From Planctomicrobium piriforme (GTDB lineage Bacteria > Planctomycetota > Planctomycetia > Planctomycetales > Planctomycetaceae), in the NCBI GenBank assembly GCA_945860955.1, contig CAMATH010000024.1, positions 1-64,000 on the forward strand: 64,000 bases of DNA, given 5' to 3'. Within the stretch, counting starts at the first letter, position 1, and every line of letters begins with the position of its first letter. The notes under the pieces are model-generated. The model searched no databases. It had not been told where the DNA came from and saw only the letters and a program-made list of their open reading frames with translations. Position numbers and translations under genes: made by a program. This document shows positions 46,217 through 55,666 of the stretch, one piece after another.

Positions 46217-47625
46217 GTCATGATCTCCCAGACAGGTTCGCCGCCGTGTGAAATGTGATTGGGCCGACCGGTCAGATCGGGGACCGTCGCATGTGGATCG
46301 ATTCCGAGCAACTGATAAATGGTGGCGGCGAGATCCCCGGCCGACACGCGCCGCTCAATCGGGTAGGCCCCTTCCGCGTCGGTCTTCCCCAAAACGAAAC
46401 CGCGTTTCGTTCCGCCCCCGGCCAACAGCACGAATCCGCATTGAGGCCAATGGTCGCGCCCCGCTTTGGCATTGATCCTCGGCGTGCGTCCCATCTCCCC
46501 CATCACAATTACCAGGGTCGAATCGAGCAGCCCCCGCTGTTCCAGGTCAAGAATCAAGGCCGAGACGATCTGGTCAACGATCGGTGCCATCACCCGGCAC
46601 ATGCCGAAATTGTTTTCGTGCAGATCCCAATGGTTGGCCGTCTGCCCCTCTTCCCAGTGGACACTGGTGAACATTGACCCCGCTTCCACCAGCCGCCGAC
46701 ACAACAACAGACTGTTGCCCCACAACGTTCGGCCATAGCGGTCGCGAACCGAATCGGCTTCCGCTGTGAGATCGAACGCCGACCTGGTCTTCGACGAAGT
46801 CAGCAGCGTGAAGACTTGTTGCTGGAAATGGTCCAAAACGTCGATCGATCTCGTCCGCTCGAGGCGGGCGACTTCGCGATCGAGTTGTTCCAGCAACGTG
46901 TGTCGTTGATCGAGTCGGTCGGCGGTCACGCTCGGCAACGAGTCGAGTGACGGAAGCTGCGGGGTGCCGTAGGCAACGACCGCTTTGTAGTCGGGCTGTT
47001 TTTCTTTTTGCGTTTGCGGCAGCAGTGTGAACAGCGGGTCGTGCTGGCTGCCAAGATACCCGCCATAGGGACCAGAGCGGCGCAAGGCCTGCGAATAGCC
47101 GGGAAACGCCGGTAGGATCACATAGGGAGGGACTTCGCTGACAACCGGTCGCAGCGTTTGACAAACCGAGGCGATTGAGGGATGGTCGACCCGTTTGGCG
47201 AAGTAGTTTTCCTGGTCGTTGCCGCCGTCGAAGCCGGTGTAGACGTTGTACGGATTGTGGCTGTTGTACTTATGCGAATAGGTGCGAATCAGCGTGCAGC
47301 GATCCTTTACCTGGGCGACCTGGGGGAGCAGTTCGCCGATTTGTGTTCCGGGAACCGCGGTGTCGATCGGTTGGAATTCCCCGCGGATTTGCGCGGGAGC
47401 GTGCGGCTTGAGGTCGAACAGATCCTGGTGCGGCGGGCCGCCAAACAGATTGAGGAGAATCACCGATTTCGCAGTCCCGGCCACGTTCGACGGGGATTGC
47501 TCACGGGCCTGCAGCACGCGCGGCAACGTCAATCCAGAGAACAGCGACAGTCCACCGACCCGCAGCGCCTCCCGGCGTGTGAAACCATCGCAGGCACGCG
47601 TCGGGTTTCCCAGAATGTGCAGCAT
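46213..47625 (-). CDS. DUF1501 family protein with Tat-like signal
   Basis: A 470-aa DUF1501 protein. FTRREALRVGGLSLFSGLTL is a twin-arginine signal, and LLNLFGGPPHQDLFDLKPHAP, LIRTYSHKYNSHNPYN, VMGEMGRTPRINAKAGRDHW and LLAGGGTKRG are family blocks. ATG 47625 is selected because it opens directly with MLHILGNPTRACDG, as in related proteins; the open frame up to 47925 is not conserved. It is transcribed just ahead of, and overlaps by 4 nt, another DUF1501 gene. Divergent from the glycosidase-like/HEAT gene. Confidence 0.93.
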   Translation of the reverse strand: MLHILGNPTRACDGFTRREALRVGGLSLFSGLTLPRVLQAREQSPSNVAGTAKSVILLNLFGGPPHQDLFDLKPHAPAQIRGEFQPIDTAVPGTQIGELLPQVAQVKDRCTLIRTYSHKYNSHNPYNVYTGFDGGNDQENYFAKRVDHPSIASVCQTLRPVVSEVPPYVILPAFPGYSQALRRSGPYGGYLGSQHDPLFTLLPQTQKEKQPDYKAVVAYGTPQLPSLDSLPSVTADRLDQRHTLLEQLDREVARLERTRSIDVLDHFQQQVFTLLTSSKTRSAFDLTAEADSVRDRYGRTLWGNSLLLCRRLVEAGSMFTSVHWEEGQTANHWDLHENNFGMCRVMAPIVDQIVSALILDLEQRGLLDSTLVIVMGEMGRTPRINAKAGRDHWPQCGFVLLAGGGTKRGFVLGKTDAEGAYPIERRVSAGDLAATIYQLLGIDPHATVPDLTGRPNHISHGGEPVWEIMT

Positions 47626-47846
47626 CTCGGGATCCACCAGGAGGAGTCGGGGGAATGGACGCCGCAGGTTAACATATCGGTGGTTGTGGATGCAATCCGC
47701 GTTGGGTAGAGACTCCGGTGGAAGTACGCTCTCTCGCCGCTTCCGCTGATCACCGAATTCTCCCGGTTCGTTGACGGGGCTGATCCGAATCGAGGAAATT
47801 GGCTCCCGTTCAACCTCGTACTCCAGACACCGACACGGCGGCCCCC

Positions 47847-50021
47847 ATGAGACCAATTTCATCAGGCGATTGCATTCGCACGAGGCATTCGACGCGAATG
47901 GCCTCGCTGGCTCTTGCGGCGGCAATCTTTGCCTGCGGTGTCATTCTCGCCGACGAAAATCCACGGACCGCTTATTTCACCGTGGGTGACACCCAGGATC
48001 TGCTCGACACACCGGTCCTCGATTCCCGGGTCAGCATCGCCGCCGCTTTTGAGAGCATTCAAAAAAAATACGGCGTCGAACGTGTCTGGTGGCGCGGTGG
48101 ACAAGACGAAATCTGGGGTGAGGAGTTTGTCATCCGTCCCGAAAACCGTGGGTTCGCCCGGGTCTGGGACTGGTGGCGCGACTTGCAGTATCGCACGGTG
48201 GGGACGAATCGCATCGCGGTGGAAGAGGCGCATCGCCGCAAGATGGGGATCTGGCTCACCTACGGTCTCTTCGACAACGGTTCCCAGGCGGATGCCGGCT
48301 ATTCGGGGTTCCCCTACGCCATCGAGGACAAGCTGCGCGTCGACCATCCGGAGTGGGCACCGGTTAACCGCTGGGGGACATGGCGGCAAGGGGGGCCGAT
48401 TGAATTCGCCTATCCCGAAGCCCGCCAGGCGATGGCGGACTATCTGACGAAATACACACTCGCGGGCGACTACGACGGCATCGCCTTTCTGACCTACGCC
48501 GAAAATTTCTCCCAGCGCTACGACGACGAATTCGGCTACAGCGACCCGATTGTGGACGAGTATCGGGCGAAACATGGGAAGGACATTCGCCATGAAGAAT
48601 TCGATCGCGAGGCTTGGCGGCGTCTGCGCGGCAACCATGTCACCGAATTTCTGAGGCTTCTGAAAAAGCAGCTCGCCCCGCATGGAAAGAAGGTCGCGGT
48701 GTGTGTGCATGGCGAATCCCCCGATCGCCCGATGAAATGGACGATTGACAAGGGAGTCTGGACCGCGGGAAATTTCTCGTGGAGTGTTGAAGAGTGGCTG
48801 CGCGGTGGCGTGGTCGATGAAATCTGTCTGTTCAGTCCGGCCTCAGACAGCGTTCGCCAAGGATTGGTCGCTCGCGCGAAGGAGGCGAAACAGGGAGTCA
48901 CCATTTCGGCCTTCCGCACCCGCGGCGACCTGGAGCCGGGAGTGCCCCGCGTGATGTTTCTGGGGCGGGAAATTGAAGGGGGATACCCGAATGAAGCCTG
49001 GGTCGACTGGCCCGACGAGCAGCTTGCCGACGAGCCGGTGGAAAGCCTGACAAGCCGCGATCACTTCGCCCGCCGTCGCGTCCTGATGCGGGCACTGAAG
49101 GGAAAAGCGTCCTTAACCGCAGAGCAACTGGCACGTGGCGTGGCCGATCCGGACATCTATGTCCGCCGCACGGCATTGAGAACGATTGCCAAACACAAGG
49201 TCGAGGGGGCGGCGAACGCGGTTCTCAAGTCGCTCCGCGATCCGGAAAATTCCGTGCGCTGTCAGGCGGCTTTGGCGCTCGGTGAACTTGAGCAAACACC
49301 CGCCGTGGAACCGCTGCTCGCGGCGGCGTTTGAGGCTGGAAGTACGTTTCAGTTCCATTCCCGCGCAGTGGTCGATGCACTCAAAAAGATGACAGCGGAC
49401 GGTCGGCTGACTGCCGACGACAAGCTCGCCTTGACGGCGAAGCTGAACGATTCCAGTTCCCGGACGCGCGAACTGGTGCTGTATTACTTCACCCTCATCG
49501 GAGCGCCAGCGACTCCCGAGGTCCACACCGCGTTGACCCGGATCGCTCTCACCGACGACAACCCCTACTCGCGCGAACTGGCCATCGTCAATCTCCGCAG
49601 CAGCTTCGGACCGACCGCCGAGGTGAAGGCGACCTTTCGACGAGTGATGGAGGCGGATCGCGACCACGCGGTACAGGTCCGCGGCGCGATCGCTTATGCC
49701 CAGATGCACGCCCGGCTCGACGTGGCCGACCCGGCACGTGCCGTGGTGCTGGATGTGGCAGTCGAGTACTTCCGGCAGTACGGCGATGGTTGCGAGCGGA
49801 CCGATCGGGAATGGGGCTGGCGGCCGCTGGGGAACGCGATTGTGGAGTTCGGCCCGGCGGGTGAAGATCGGCTCAAGGCGTTGATGAAAGACCCGACGGA
49901 CCGTGACCTGTCCGATCGCGCCTGGCGGATACTTTATTTGAAACAGGGGGACCAGTTTTTCCCCGTGACCGAAGAACAGGATGCCGCCGCCCATAAGCTG
50001 CATCCTTGGAGAAAGAATTGA
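47847..50021 (+). CDS. Exported glycoside hydrolase-like protein with HEAT repeats
   Basis: A 724-aa protein with a signal peptide (MASLALAAAIFACGVILA, after a basic leader). Residues about 50-400 look like a TIM-barrel glycosidase of the family-10-like type found in planctomycetes (VWWRGGQDEIWGEEF, GIWLTYGLFDNG, YDGIAFLTYAENF, VAVCVHGESP). Residues about 410-700 consist of HEAT-type helical repeats (IYVRRTALRTIAKH, SVRCQAALALGELEQ, PYSRELAIVNLRSSFG). ATG 47847 is chosen; 47898 would also leave a signal peptide. Its stop overlaps the start of the HIT gene. Enzyme activity is not proven by sequence. Confidence 0.7.
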   Translation: MRPISSGDCIRTRHSTRMASLALAAAIFACGVILADENPRTAYFTVGDTQDLLDTPVLDSRVSIAAAFESIQKKYGVERVWWRGGQDEIWGEEFVIRPENRGFARVWDWWRDLQYRTVGTNRIAVEEAHRRKMGIWLTYGLFDNGSQADAGYSGFPYAIEDKLRVDHPEWAPVNRWGTWRQGGPIEFAYPEARQAMADYLTKYTLAGDYDGIAFLTYAENFSQRYDDEFGYSDPIVDEYRAKHGKDIRHEEFDREAWRRLRGNHVTEFLRLLKKQLAPHGKKVAVCVHGESPDRPMKWTIDKGVWTAGNFSWSVEEWLRGGVVDEICLFSPASDSVRQGLVARAKEAKQGVTISAFRTRGDLEPGVPRVMFLGREIEGGYPNEAWVDWPDEQLADEPVESLTSRDHFARRRVLMRALKGKASLTAEQLARGVADPDIYVRRTALRTIAKHKVEGAANAVLKSLRDPENSVRCQAALALGELEQTPAVEPLLAAAFEAGSTFQFHSRAVVDALKKMTADGRLTADDKLALTAKLNDSSSRTRELVLYYFTLIGAPATPEVHTALTRIALTDDNPYSRELAIVNLRSSFGPTAEVKATFRRVMEADRDHAVQVRGAIAYAQMHARLDVADPARAVVLDVAVEYFRQYGDGCERTDREWGWRPLGNAIVEFGPAGEDRLKALMKDPTDRDLSDRAWRILYLKQGDQFFPVTEEQDAAAHKLHPWRKN

Positions 50022-50515
50022 TGTCGCACGAAACCCTGTGGGCTCCTTGGCGGCTCGCCTACGTGAAGTCTCCCGATCGACCTCCTCCCGACGACTGCTT
50101 CTTGTGTCGGTTCGCGCCGTCGCCAGCGGATGATGTCGAGAACCTGGTGCTGCATCGGGGCGAGCGGGCGTTCGTGGTCTTGAACCGGTATCCCTACAAC
50201 AACGGGCACCTGCTGGTCGCCCCCTACGCGCACAAAGCGTCGATTCTCGAACTGGACGATGCCGAGTTGCTGGAGTGTTCGCAACTGATCCGCGCGATGG
50301 TGGCCCGGCTGGGAAAGGCGATGTCGCCGGATGGATACAATGTGGGCTTGAACCTCGGACGGGTCGCGGGAGCGGGATTGCCCGGGCATCTGCACTGGCA
50401 CATCGTTCCCCGCTGGAACGGCGACACGAACTTCATGCCAATCTTCGCCGACGTCAACATTATTCCGCAATCCCTTGCCGCTTTGTATGAATTACTCGCG
50501 AATTCGGAGGTGTAG
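50021..50515 (+). CDS. HIT-family nucleotide hydrolase/phosphorylase
   Basis: A 164-aa HIT protein with the triad GHLHWHIVPRW (H-x-H-x-H) near residue 120 and a CFLCRF pair near the N-terminus, as in Ap4A phosphorylase-like members. These enzymes act on dinucleoside polyphosphates or AMP conjugates in the cytoplasm. Start ATG 50021 shares a base with the previous stop (TGATG) and has GGAGA 8 nt upstream, deciding it over the in-frame ATG 50006. The unrelated upstream gene is therefore probably in the same transcript. Confidence 0.92.
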   Translation: MSHETLWAPWRLAYVKSPDRPPPDDCFLCRFAPSPADDVENLVLHRGERAFVVLNRYPYNNGHLLVAPYAHKASILELDDAELLECSQLIRAMVARLGKAMSPDGYNVGLNLGRVAGAGLPGHLHWHIVPRWNGDTNFMPIFADVNIIPQSLAALYELLANSEV

Positions 50516-50595
50516 CGATTCGGCGGAGGGCGCGACCTTGATAACGGCGGTCGATTCTTGAACAATAGACGCTGGTTGACCGACGGGTGACGGCT

Positions 50596-50625
50596 GCGCC
50601 TGCCGCTCGGTCGTCGCGCAGGCGC
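50596..50625 (+). terminator. GC-rich hairpin after the HIT gene
   Basis: GCGCCTGC (50596-50603) pairs with GCAGGCGC (50618-50625) around a 14-nt loop in the gap between the HIT and PIN-TRAM genes. No T-run follows, so termination would not be of the classical intrinsic type. Confidence 0.35.
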
Positions 50626-50704
50626 GTGCAACCGGCGTCGGGCAGTTGTTCCGGCGGACAGGGGGCGTCGTCGCTGTCGCCGAGTTCAGGAATCGTGTGA
50701 TCAC

Positions 50705-51721
50705 ATGCTGCTGTTCCTCATCCGAGTCATCTACGCCATGGTTTGCGTTGGGACGATCGTCACGTTTGTGACGCTCGACGCCCTTCCCGAGCCATTCGGC
50801 AGCAACCGTGTCACCAGTTTCATCCTGCTGCTCCTGGCTTCGCAAATCGTTTCATTCCTCGACATTTTGATTCCGCAGAAGCGAATTGATGTGGTCTCGG
50901 CAATTTATTTTGGACTGCTCATCGGATTCATGCTGAGCTGGTTGACGAATCTGGCCCTCAGTCCGGTCGTGATGGGGAATTACCGGCCGATCACGCTGAT
51001 GCTCTCGAACCTGATTCTGCCGTACCTGTGCGTGACGCTGCTGTTGCAGACTCGCGACAAATTCCGATTCATCATTCCGTACATTGAATTCGCCAAAGAG
51101 GTGCGCGGCGGACGCCCCTACATCCTCGATACGAGTGCGCTGATTGACGGTCGGATCGCAGACGTTCTCGAAACGAAGATCATCGATGCCGAGATTGTGA
51201 TTCCGTCGTTCGTGTTGCAGGAATTGCAGGACATCGCTGACAGCAGCGAAAAACTGCGCCGCAATCGGGGACGGCGCGGGTTGGATGTCGTCTCCCGACT
51301 GCAATCGAACACCAATATCGAGGTGCGTCTGCACGAGACCCGTCCCGAAGAGGGAAAGGGGCAAAGTGTCGATCAGCGACTGGTCGATCTGGCGAAGGAA
51401 CTCGGCGGCGCGGTCGTGACCAACGACTTCAACCTCAACAAGGTTGCCAGTGTGCAGGGGGTCGACGTGATCAACCTGAACGATCTGGCAAATTGCCTGA
51501 AGCCAAAGCACCTGCCCGGTGAGCGAATCTCGCTCAAGATCGTCCGGCCTGGGGAGGCCTCGGGGCAGGGAGTGGGTTATCTCGACGACGGCACAATGGT
51601 TGTCTGCGAGGACGGCGGTGGAATGGTCGGCAAAGAGTCCGAAATCATCGTCAAGAGCGTGCTACAATCCAGCGCGGGCCGAATGGTCTTCGGTCGTTTG
51701 CCGCTCCCCGGAGATCGGTGA
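50705..51721 (+). CDS. Membrane-anchored PIN-TRAM domain protein (YacL-like)
   Basis: A 338-aa protein. Four TM helices occupy residues about 3-120, followed by a PIN ribonuclease-fold domain (about 138-260; acidic residues in LDTSALIDGR, LQELQDIAD, VTNDFNLNK) and a C-terminal TRAM domain (VGYLDDGTMVVCEDG). This order is that of Bacillus YacL-type proteins, whose members may cut or bind RNA at the membrane. The acidic PIN residues look complete. It follows the HIT gene by 189 nt. Confidence 0.92.
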   Translation: MLLFLIRVIYAMVCVGTIVTFVTLDALPEPFGSNRVTSFILLLLASQIVSFLDILIPQKRIDVVSAIYFGLLIGFMLSWLTNLALSPVVMGNYRPITLMLSNLILPYLCVTLLLQTRDKFRFIIPYIEFAKEVRGGRPYILDTSALIDGRIADVLETKIIDAEIVIPSFVLQELQDIADSSEKLRRNRGRRGLDVVSRLQSNTNIEVRLHETRPEEGKGQSVDQRLVDLAKELGGAVVTNDFNLNKVASVQGVDVINLNDLANCLKPKHLPGERISLKIVRPGEASGQGVGYLDDGTMVVCEDGGGMVGKESEIIVKSVLQSSAGRMVFGRLPLPGDR

Positions 51722-51757
51722 TCCGACGTCCGTCAGAATGCTGTTCGTGATCCGCCC

Positions 51758-53191
51758 CTACACCTCGGTGCGGGACCAGGTGCCTCGCGAGAAGTAATAC
51801 CGCGCAATGACCGATCGAATCAGCACATCAAGGCACATTCCCGACCACGCCCCGATCAGCCCGAACCCCAGGACGATTCCCATCAGGTAGCCGACGGGCA
51901 GTCGGATCAGAAAGACGCCGAGGGAATTGATGATCGCGACCGCGCGGGTCGCCCCCGCTCCGCGAATCGCGTGCAGGTAGACGATCACCACAGCCAGCGG
52001 CAACTGGTACAACGACAGAAATCGCAGTGCGGGGATTCCAATCCGCCGGACTTCGGCCTCCTGGGTCATGACCTGAAAGATCAGCTCGGCACCAAAGAAA
52101 TAGACGGTGGATCCCACCAGGGCGATGATGACCGCGTGTTTGGCCGCCTCGTTTGTCAGGCGACGGGCCTGATCGGGGTTACCCGCCCCAAGGTTTTGCC
52201 CGACCAGGGACGCTGCCGCATAACCCCAGGCGGTCGCGGGAAGGTACGTCAACGCCTCGGCGTCCATACCAATCATGTGAGCCGCTTTGTACGCGCTGCC
52301 ACTTTCAGGCGTCCCCAGACGCGAGATGATTTCGAGAAACAACCATTGCCCGACCCACATCGTCGCCCCTTCGAACGCGGCCGGAATGCCGATCCTTAGA
52401 ATCCGGACGACGTCGATTCGATCGGGAATCATCAGCGACGGAAGCAGTTTCAATCCACTGACTCCGCGCGCCAGCACGCCGAGCATCAGCGCTCCGCCCA
52501 GCAGTCGCGCGGTCAATGTCCCACTCACAATTCCGTCGACCCCCCACGATTCCCAGCCCAGTTTGCGGGAAAGGATCGCACCAGGAGCCGTTCCCAGAAC
52601 CAGTGTGGTCGATACGAGGATGTTCACCAGATTGACCCCTCCCAGGATGTACATGGGGGTTCGCATATCTCCCATGCCACGCAGTGCCGCCGACCCGATC
52701 AGACAGAATCCGAACAGCAACTGCCCGAACGCGTCACGACGCAGATAGCGGACGAGCACGTCGGCGGACTCCGCCTCCAGCCCGACCCGACCCGCGAGTA
52801 ACGGAGCCGCGAAATACAAAACCGCGACAACCATCATCGCCAGCGGGGCGACCAGAAACAGCGAACGGTTTGCAAGTCGGTTGGCGGTCGCGAGGTCGTT
52901 GTCCCCTTTGGCGCGGGCGACCAGGGCGGTCGTACCCATGCCGACCAGGGCGAACAGCAGCGACGCCAGCCAGCCGAGGTACGACGCGATGCCGACCGTA
53001 GTTGTATACAGCCCAACTTCGTGGTCAGCGGTGCTGATGTAACCCGCCAGCGTGGTGTCGTAGAGCGCGACGAAGAAGCTGAGCAACTGCTCAACGAGCG
53101 CGGGAATGGCCAGCGCCAGTACCTGCGCACGGAGAGTTGTTGGCCGGGAACTGTCGGCTGGAATTCGGGAGGCATCGGGAGTCGGAGACAT
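51758..53191 (-). CDS. MATE-family multidrug/toxin efflux transporter
   Basis: A 477-aa inner-membrane protein with about 12 TM helices in two related halves. [47 protein letters not shown] in the first half and [34 protein letters not shown] in the second are typical MATE (NorM/DinF) segments. It should export cationic compounds using Na+ or H+ gradients. It is convergent with the PIN-TRAM gene and divergent from the DUF1559 gene; no regulator is adjacent. Confidence 0.94.
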   Translation of the reverse strand: MSPTPDASRIPADSSRPTTLRAQVLALAIPALVEQLLSFFVALYDTTLAGYISTADHEVGLYTTTVGIASYLGWLASLLFALVGMGTTALVARAKGDNDLATANRLANRSLFLVAPLAMMVVAVLYFAAPLLAGRVGLEAESADVLVRYLRRDAFGQLLFGFCLIGSAALRGMGDMRTPMYILGGVNLVNILVSTTLVLGTAPGAILSRKLGWESWGVDGIVSGTLTARLLGGALMLGVLARGVSGLKLLPSLMIPDRIDVVRILRIGIPAAFEGATMWVGQWLFLEIISRLGTPESGSAYKAAHMIGMDAEALTYLPATAWGYAAASLVGQNLGAGNPDQARRLTNEAAKHAVIIALVGSTVYFFGAELIFQVMTQEAEVRRIGIPALRFLSLYQLPLAVVIVYLHAIRGAGATRAVAIINSLGVFLIRLPVGYLMGIVLGFGLIGAWSGMCLDVLIRSVIARYYFSRGTWSRTEV

Positions 53192-53347
53192 GGCGGAGAC
53201 AGTAGAACCGCAACCGGGGTGGGTTGTCCACCTCGGTCAATCTGCCAGGCAGCGACCTTTTCTCCAGTCCCCGTATTCGCATTGACTTCCTGCCGACAGC
53301 CTGTAGTTTCAGTGTCTTCAGACATTCACACGGGAGGCGTCCAAAAC

Positions 53348-54700
53348 ATGGGTCGAAGTTCATGCCGGTTGATGGGGGCCGCCTGGTGCCTGTCGTTGAT
53401 TTTGACGGGAATCGGGGTTGCGCAGGAACAGCAAGAGCGGCAGGGAAAAGTGGTGCGGCCAGCGGTTCCCTTGCAGCCAGCGGTCCGGGTCGCCGCTCGC
53501 AAGCCCGAGTCGCGATACGAACTCAATCCGCAGGTCTCCCCGTATTTCGCGAAAATCGGCAAGATCGCCGACTCGGGACAGGTTGAGGTCACCCCCCCCG
53601 AAGGGATGCCGCCGGTGCCGCCCCAGTTGCGCCCCCACTTGGTCGAGGGGTATTACTTGGGAGTCGTCCAGGAAACGGCGCAAAGTCCCCTCAAGGGGGC
53701 GCGGCTGGTCCGGGTACAGGTGATTGATGTTCAGGAAGAGGGACGGGCGGTTTTGCAAGTGGCTCCTGAGGCGGCCACAAAACTGAAACAGAACGAATTC
53801 GTGATGTTGTTCCGGCCGGTCTCGGTCACGACGGCGCAAATGAAAAAGCTCCCGGATCTGGCGTCGATCGAAGAGGGGGCGGCGGAAGAGGCGATGGGTG
53901 ACCAGGCGGTTTTGCGGAAGTCGTTCAACAACCTCAAGCAGATCGGACTGGCGCTCCACAACTTCCACGATGCCCATAACCGATTTCCTCCGGCCGTCAT
54001 CAACGGCCCGAATGGCAAACCTTGGCACAGTTGGCGGGTTCTGTTACTCCCCTACCTCGACGAAGTGGCGCTTTATAACTCGTACCATTTCGACGAACCG
54101 TGGGACGGTCCACACAACAAGAAACTGCTGGAGAAGATCCCGGCCGTTTTTTCCGATCCGATCCATGGCGAAAACAAAGACCACTACACGCATTATGTCG
54201 CGATCCGTGGTGAGAACATGGCGTTTGACAACGAGGGAACCGATTTTGACGGTGAAAATGTCCCCTTCGATGGTGGCCGCTGGATCGCCGACTTCACGGA
54301 CGGAACGTCAAACACATTGCTGGTCGGGCCGGCATCTCCCGAGCAGAAAATTCCCTGGATGAAACCCGAAGATGTGGAATTCGAAGACTCCGTTCCGGAC
54401 CTCGGGAAGAAAGGATCCTTCCCGACCCCATTCCGCATCGATGGCAAACAGGTCGGTCCGTTTCTCTGTTGCGATGGCCGGGTGATTGGCTTGCCGGAGG
54501 GATTTTCCGGTGAACGGCTCTTCCCCATGCTGACCCGCAATGGCGGGGAAATTCTGGTGTGGGATCAGATCCCGACGATCGGCACCGGAGGCGCGCAACA
54601 CGAAATGCCGGTCATCTACATTGAACAGACGGACAAGGGAGTTCGCGCCCGGGTGCGAATGGAATCCGTTCCGAATCCCCCCGGATTCGAACCCGGGTGA
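53348..54700 (+). CDS. DUF1559 domain protein without the pilin-like N-terminus
   Basis: A 450-aa exported protein with a signal peptide ([18 protein letters not shown]). The DUF1559 part starts near residue 195 ([20 protein letters not shown]) and runs through [14 protein letters not shown] and [12 protein letters not shown]. Classic planctomycete DUF1559 proteins begin with a prepilin peptide (GFTLIELLVVIAI); here an ordinary signal peptide and a unique domain of about 170 residues stand in its place. ATG 53348 is used; the frame before it is antisense to the MATE gene. The family function is unknown. Confidence 0.85.
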   Translation: MGRSSCRLMGAAWCLSLILTGIGVAQEQQERQGKVVRPAVPLQPAVRVAARKPESRYELNPQVSPYFAKIGKIADSGQVEVTPPEGMPPVPPQLRPHLVEGYYLGVVQETAQSPLKGARLVRVQVIDVQEEGRAVLQVAPEAATKLKQNEFVMLFRPVSVTTAQMKKLPDLASIEEGAAEEAMGDQAVLRKSFNNLKQIGLALHNFHDAHNRFPPAVINGPNGKPWHSWRVLLLPYLDEVALYNSYHFDEPWDGPHNKKLLEKIPAVFSDPIHGENKDHYTHYVAIRGENMAFDNEGTDFDGENVPFDGGRWIADFTDGTSNTLLVGPASPEQKIPWMKPEDVEFEDSVPDLGKKGSFPTPFRIDGKQVGPFLCCDGRVIGLPEGFSGERLFPMLTRNGGEILVWDQIPTIGTGGAQHEMPVIYIEQTDKGVRARVRMESVPNPPGFEPG

Positions 54701-54810
54701 TCGCATTCGTTGTACGGCGAATGGAAGCTCCAGCCCCCGCTGGAAATCGTGTCCGACTTCGATATACTCCCCAAACGTCCACTTCGTTTCTCCAACCGGG
54801 AACTTCCACC

Positions 54811-55656
54811 GTGTCAGCACAAGTACTGTCGCTCAAGGGCAACATTCAGCATTCGGTCGTCCATTGGTGCTTCAACGTCTCGGAAGAACAATGGGATCTT
54901 GAAAAGACGTGTACTGTTTCAAAACGCCTGGGTTGCAAGTCGGTCGAAATCGTCGGCCCCGAGGCGTTTGACACACTCAAGAAACATGGTCTGGTCTGCG
55001 CCCTGGCGGCGAACGGCATGCCCGGCGCTCCCTTTATGAAAGGGCTCAACAACCTCGATTACCATCCCCAGGTCATCGAAGTCACCACGAAGACAATTGA
55101 CGCCTGCGCCGCGTACGGCTTTCCCGCCGTGATCGCGTTCACGGGCTACAAATGGCGTGACGCCGAAGACCCCAACAGTGGTGAAATCTCGCTCCAGGAA
55201 GGGGCCGACAACTGTGTCGTCGGCCTCAAGAAACTGGCCGTTCATGCCGAGAAAATGGGTGTCACCATTTGTCTCGAACACCTCAACACCCGCGATGGCT
55301 CGCACCCCATGAAAGGGCACCCCGGGTACCAGGGGGACGACATCGACTACGTCGCGAACATCGTCCGCCGGGTCGGTTCCCCCCGCGTGAAACTGCTGTT
55401 CGACATCTATCACGTGCAGGTGATGAACGGGGACGTGATCCGGCGGCTCGACGAATGCCAAGACGTCATCGGGCATATCCACACCGCGGGCAATCCCGGC
55501 CGGTGCGAACTCGATGAAAACCAGGAGATCAACTTTCCGCCGATCCTGCGGAAACTGGTGCAACTCGATTACAAGGGGTTCGTCGGGCATGAGTTCATCC
55601 CGACCCGCAATCCCGAAGCCGGCCTCCGGCAGGCCGTTGAAGTGTGCGACGTCTGA
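54811..55656 (+). CDS. TIM-barrel sugar isomerase (hydroxypyruvate isomerase-like)
   Basis: A 281-aa protein of the xylose-isomerase-like TIM-barrel superfamily. Glu and His metal ligands are expected in CLEHLNTRDG, LLFDIYHVQVMNGD, GHIHTAGNPGR and FVGHEFIPTR, a pattern close to hydroxypyruvate isomerases. GTG 54811 starts the conserved part; no ATG is available nearby, and upstream sequence to 54697 is part of the preceding gap. A GATATACTC stretch near 54760 may be a -10 region. The substrate is not certain. It converges with glpK 10 nt away. Confidence 0.85.
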   Translation: MSAQVLSLKGNIQHSVVHWCFNVSEEQWDLEKTCTVSKRLGCKSVEIVGPEAFDTLKKHGLVCALAANGMPGAPFMKGLNNLDYHPQVIEVTTKTIDACAAYGFPAVIAFTGYKWRDAEDPNSGEISLQEGADNCVVGLKKLAVHAEKMGVTICLEHLNTRDGSHPMKGHPGYQGDDIDYVANIVRRVGSPRVKLLFDIYHVQVMNGDVIRRLDECQDVIGHIHTAGNPGRCELDENQEINFPPILRKLVQLDYKGFVGHEFIPTRNPEAGLRQAVEVCDV

Positions 55657-55666
55657 ATGCCGCGCC

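Noticed and set aside
54675-54715. A GGATTCGAACCCGGG-like stretch resembling the T-arm of a minus-strand tRNA
   Set aside because: It codes for the last residues of the DUF1559 protein, and no anticodon arm, D-arm or acceptor stem can be formed around it.
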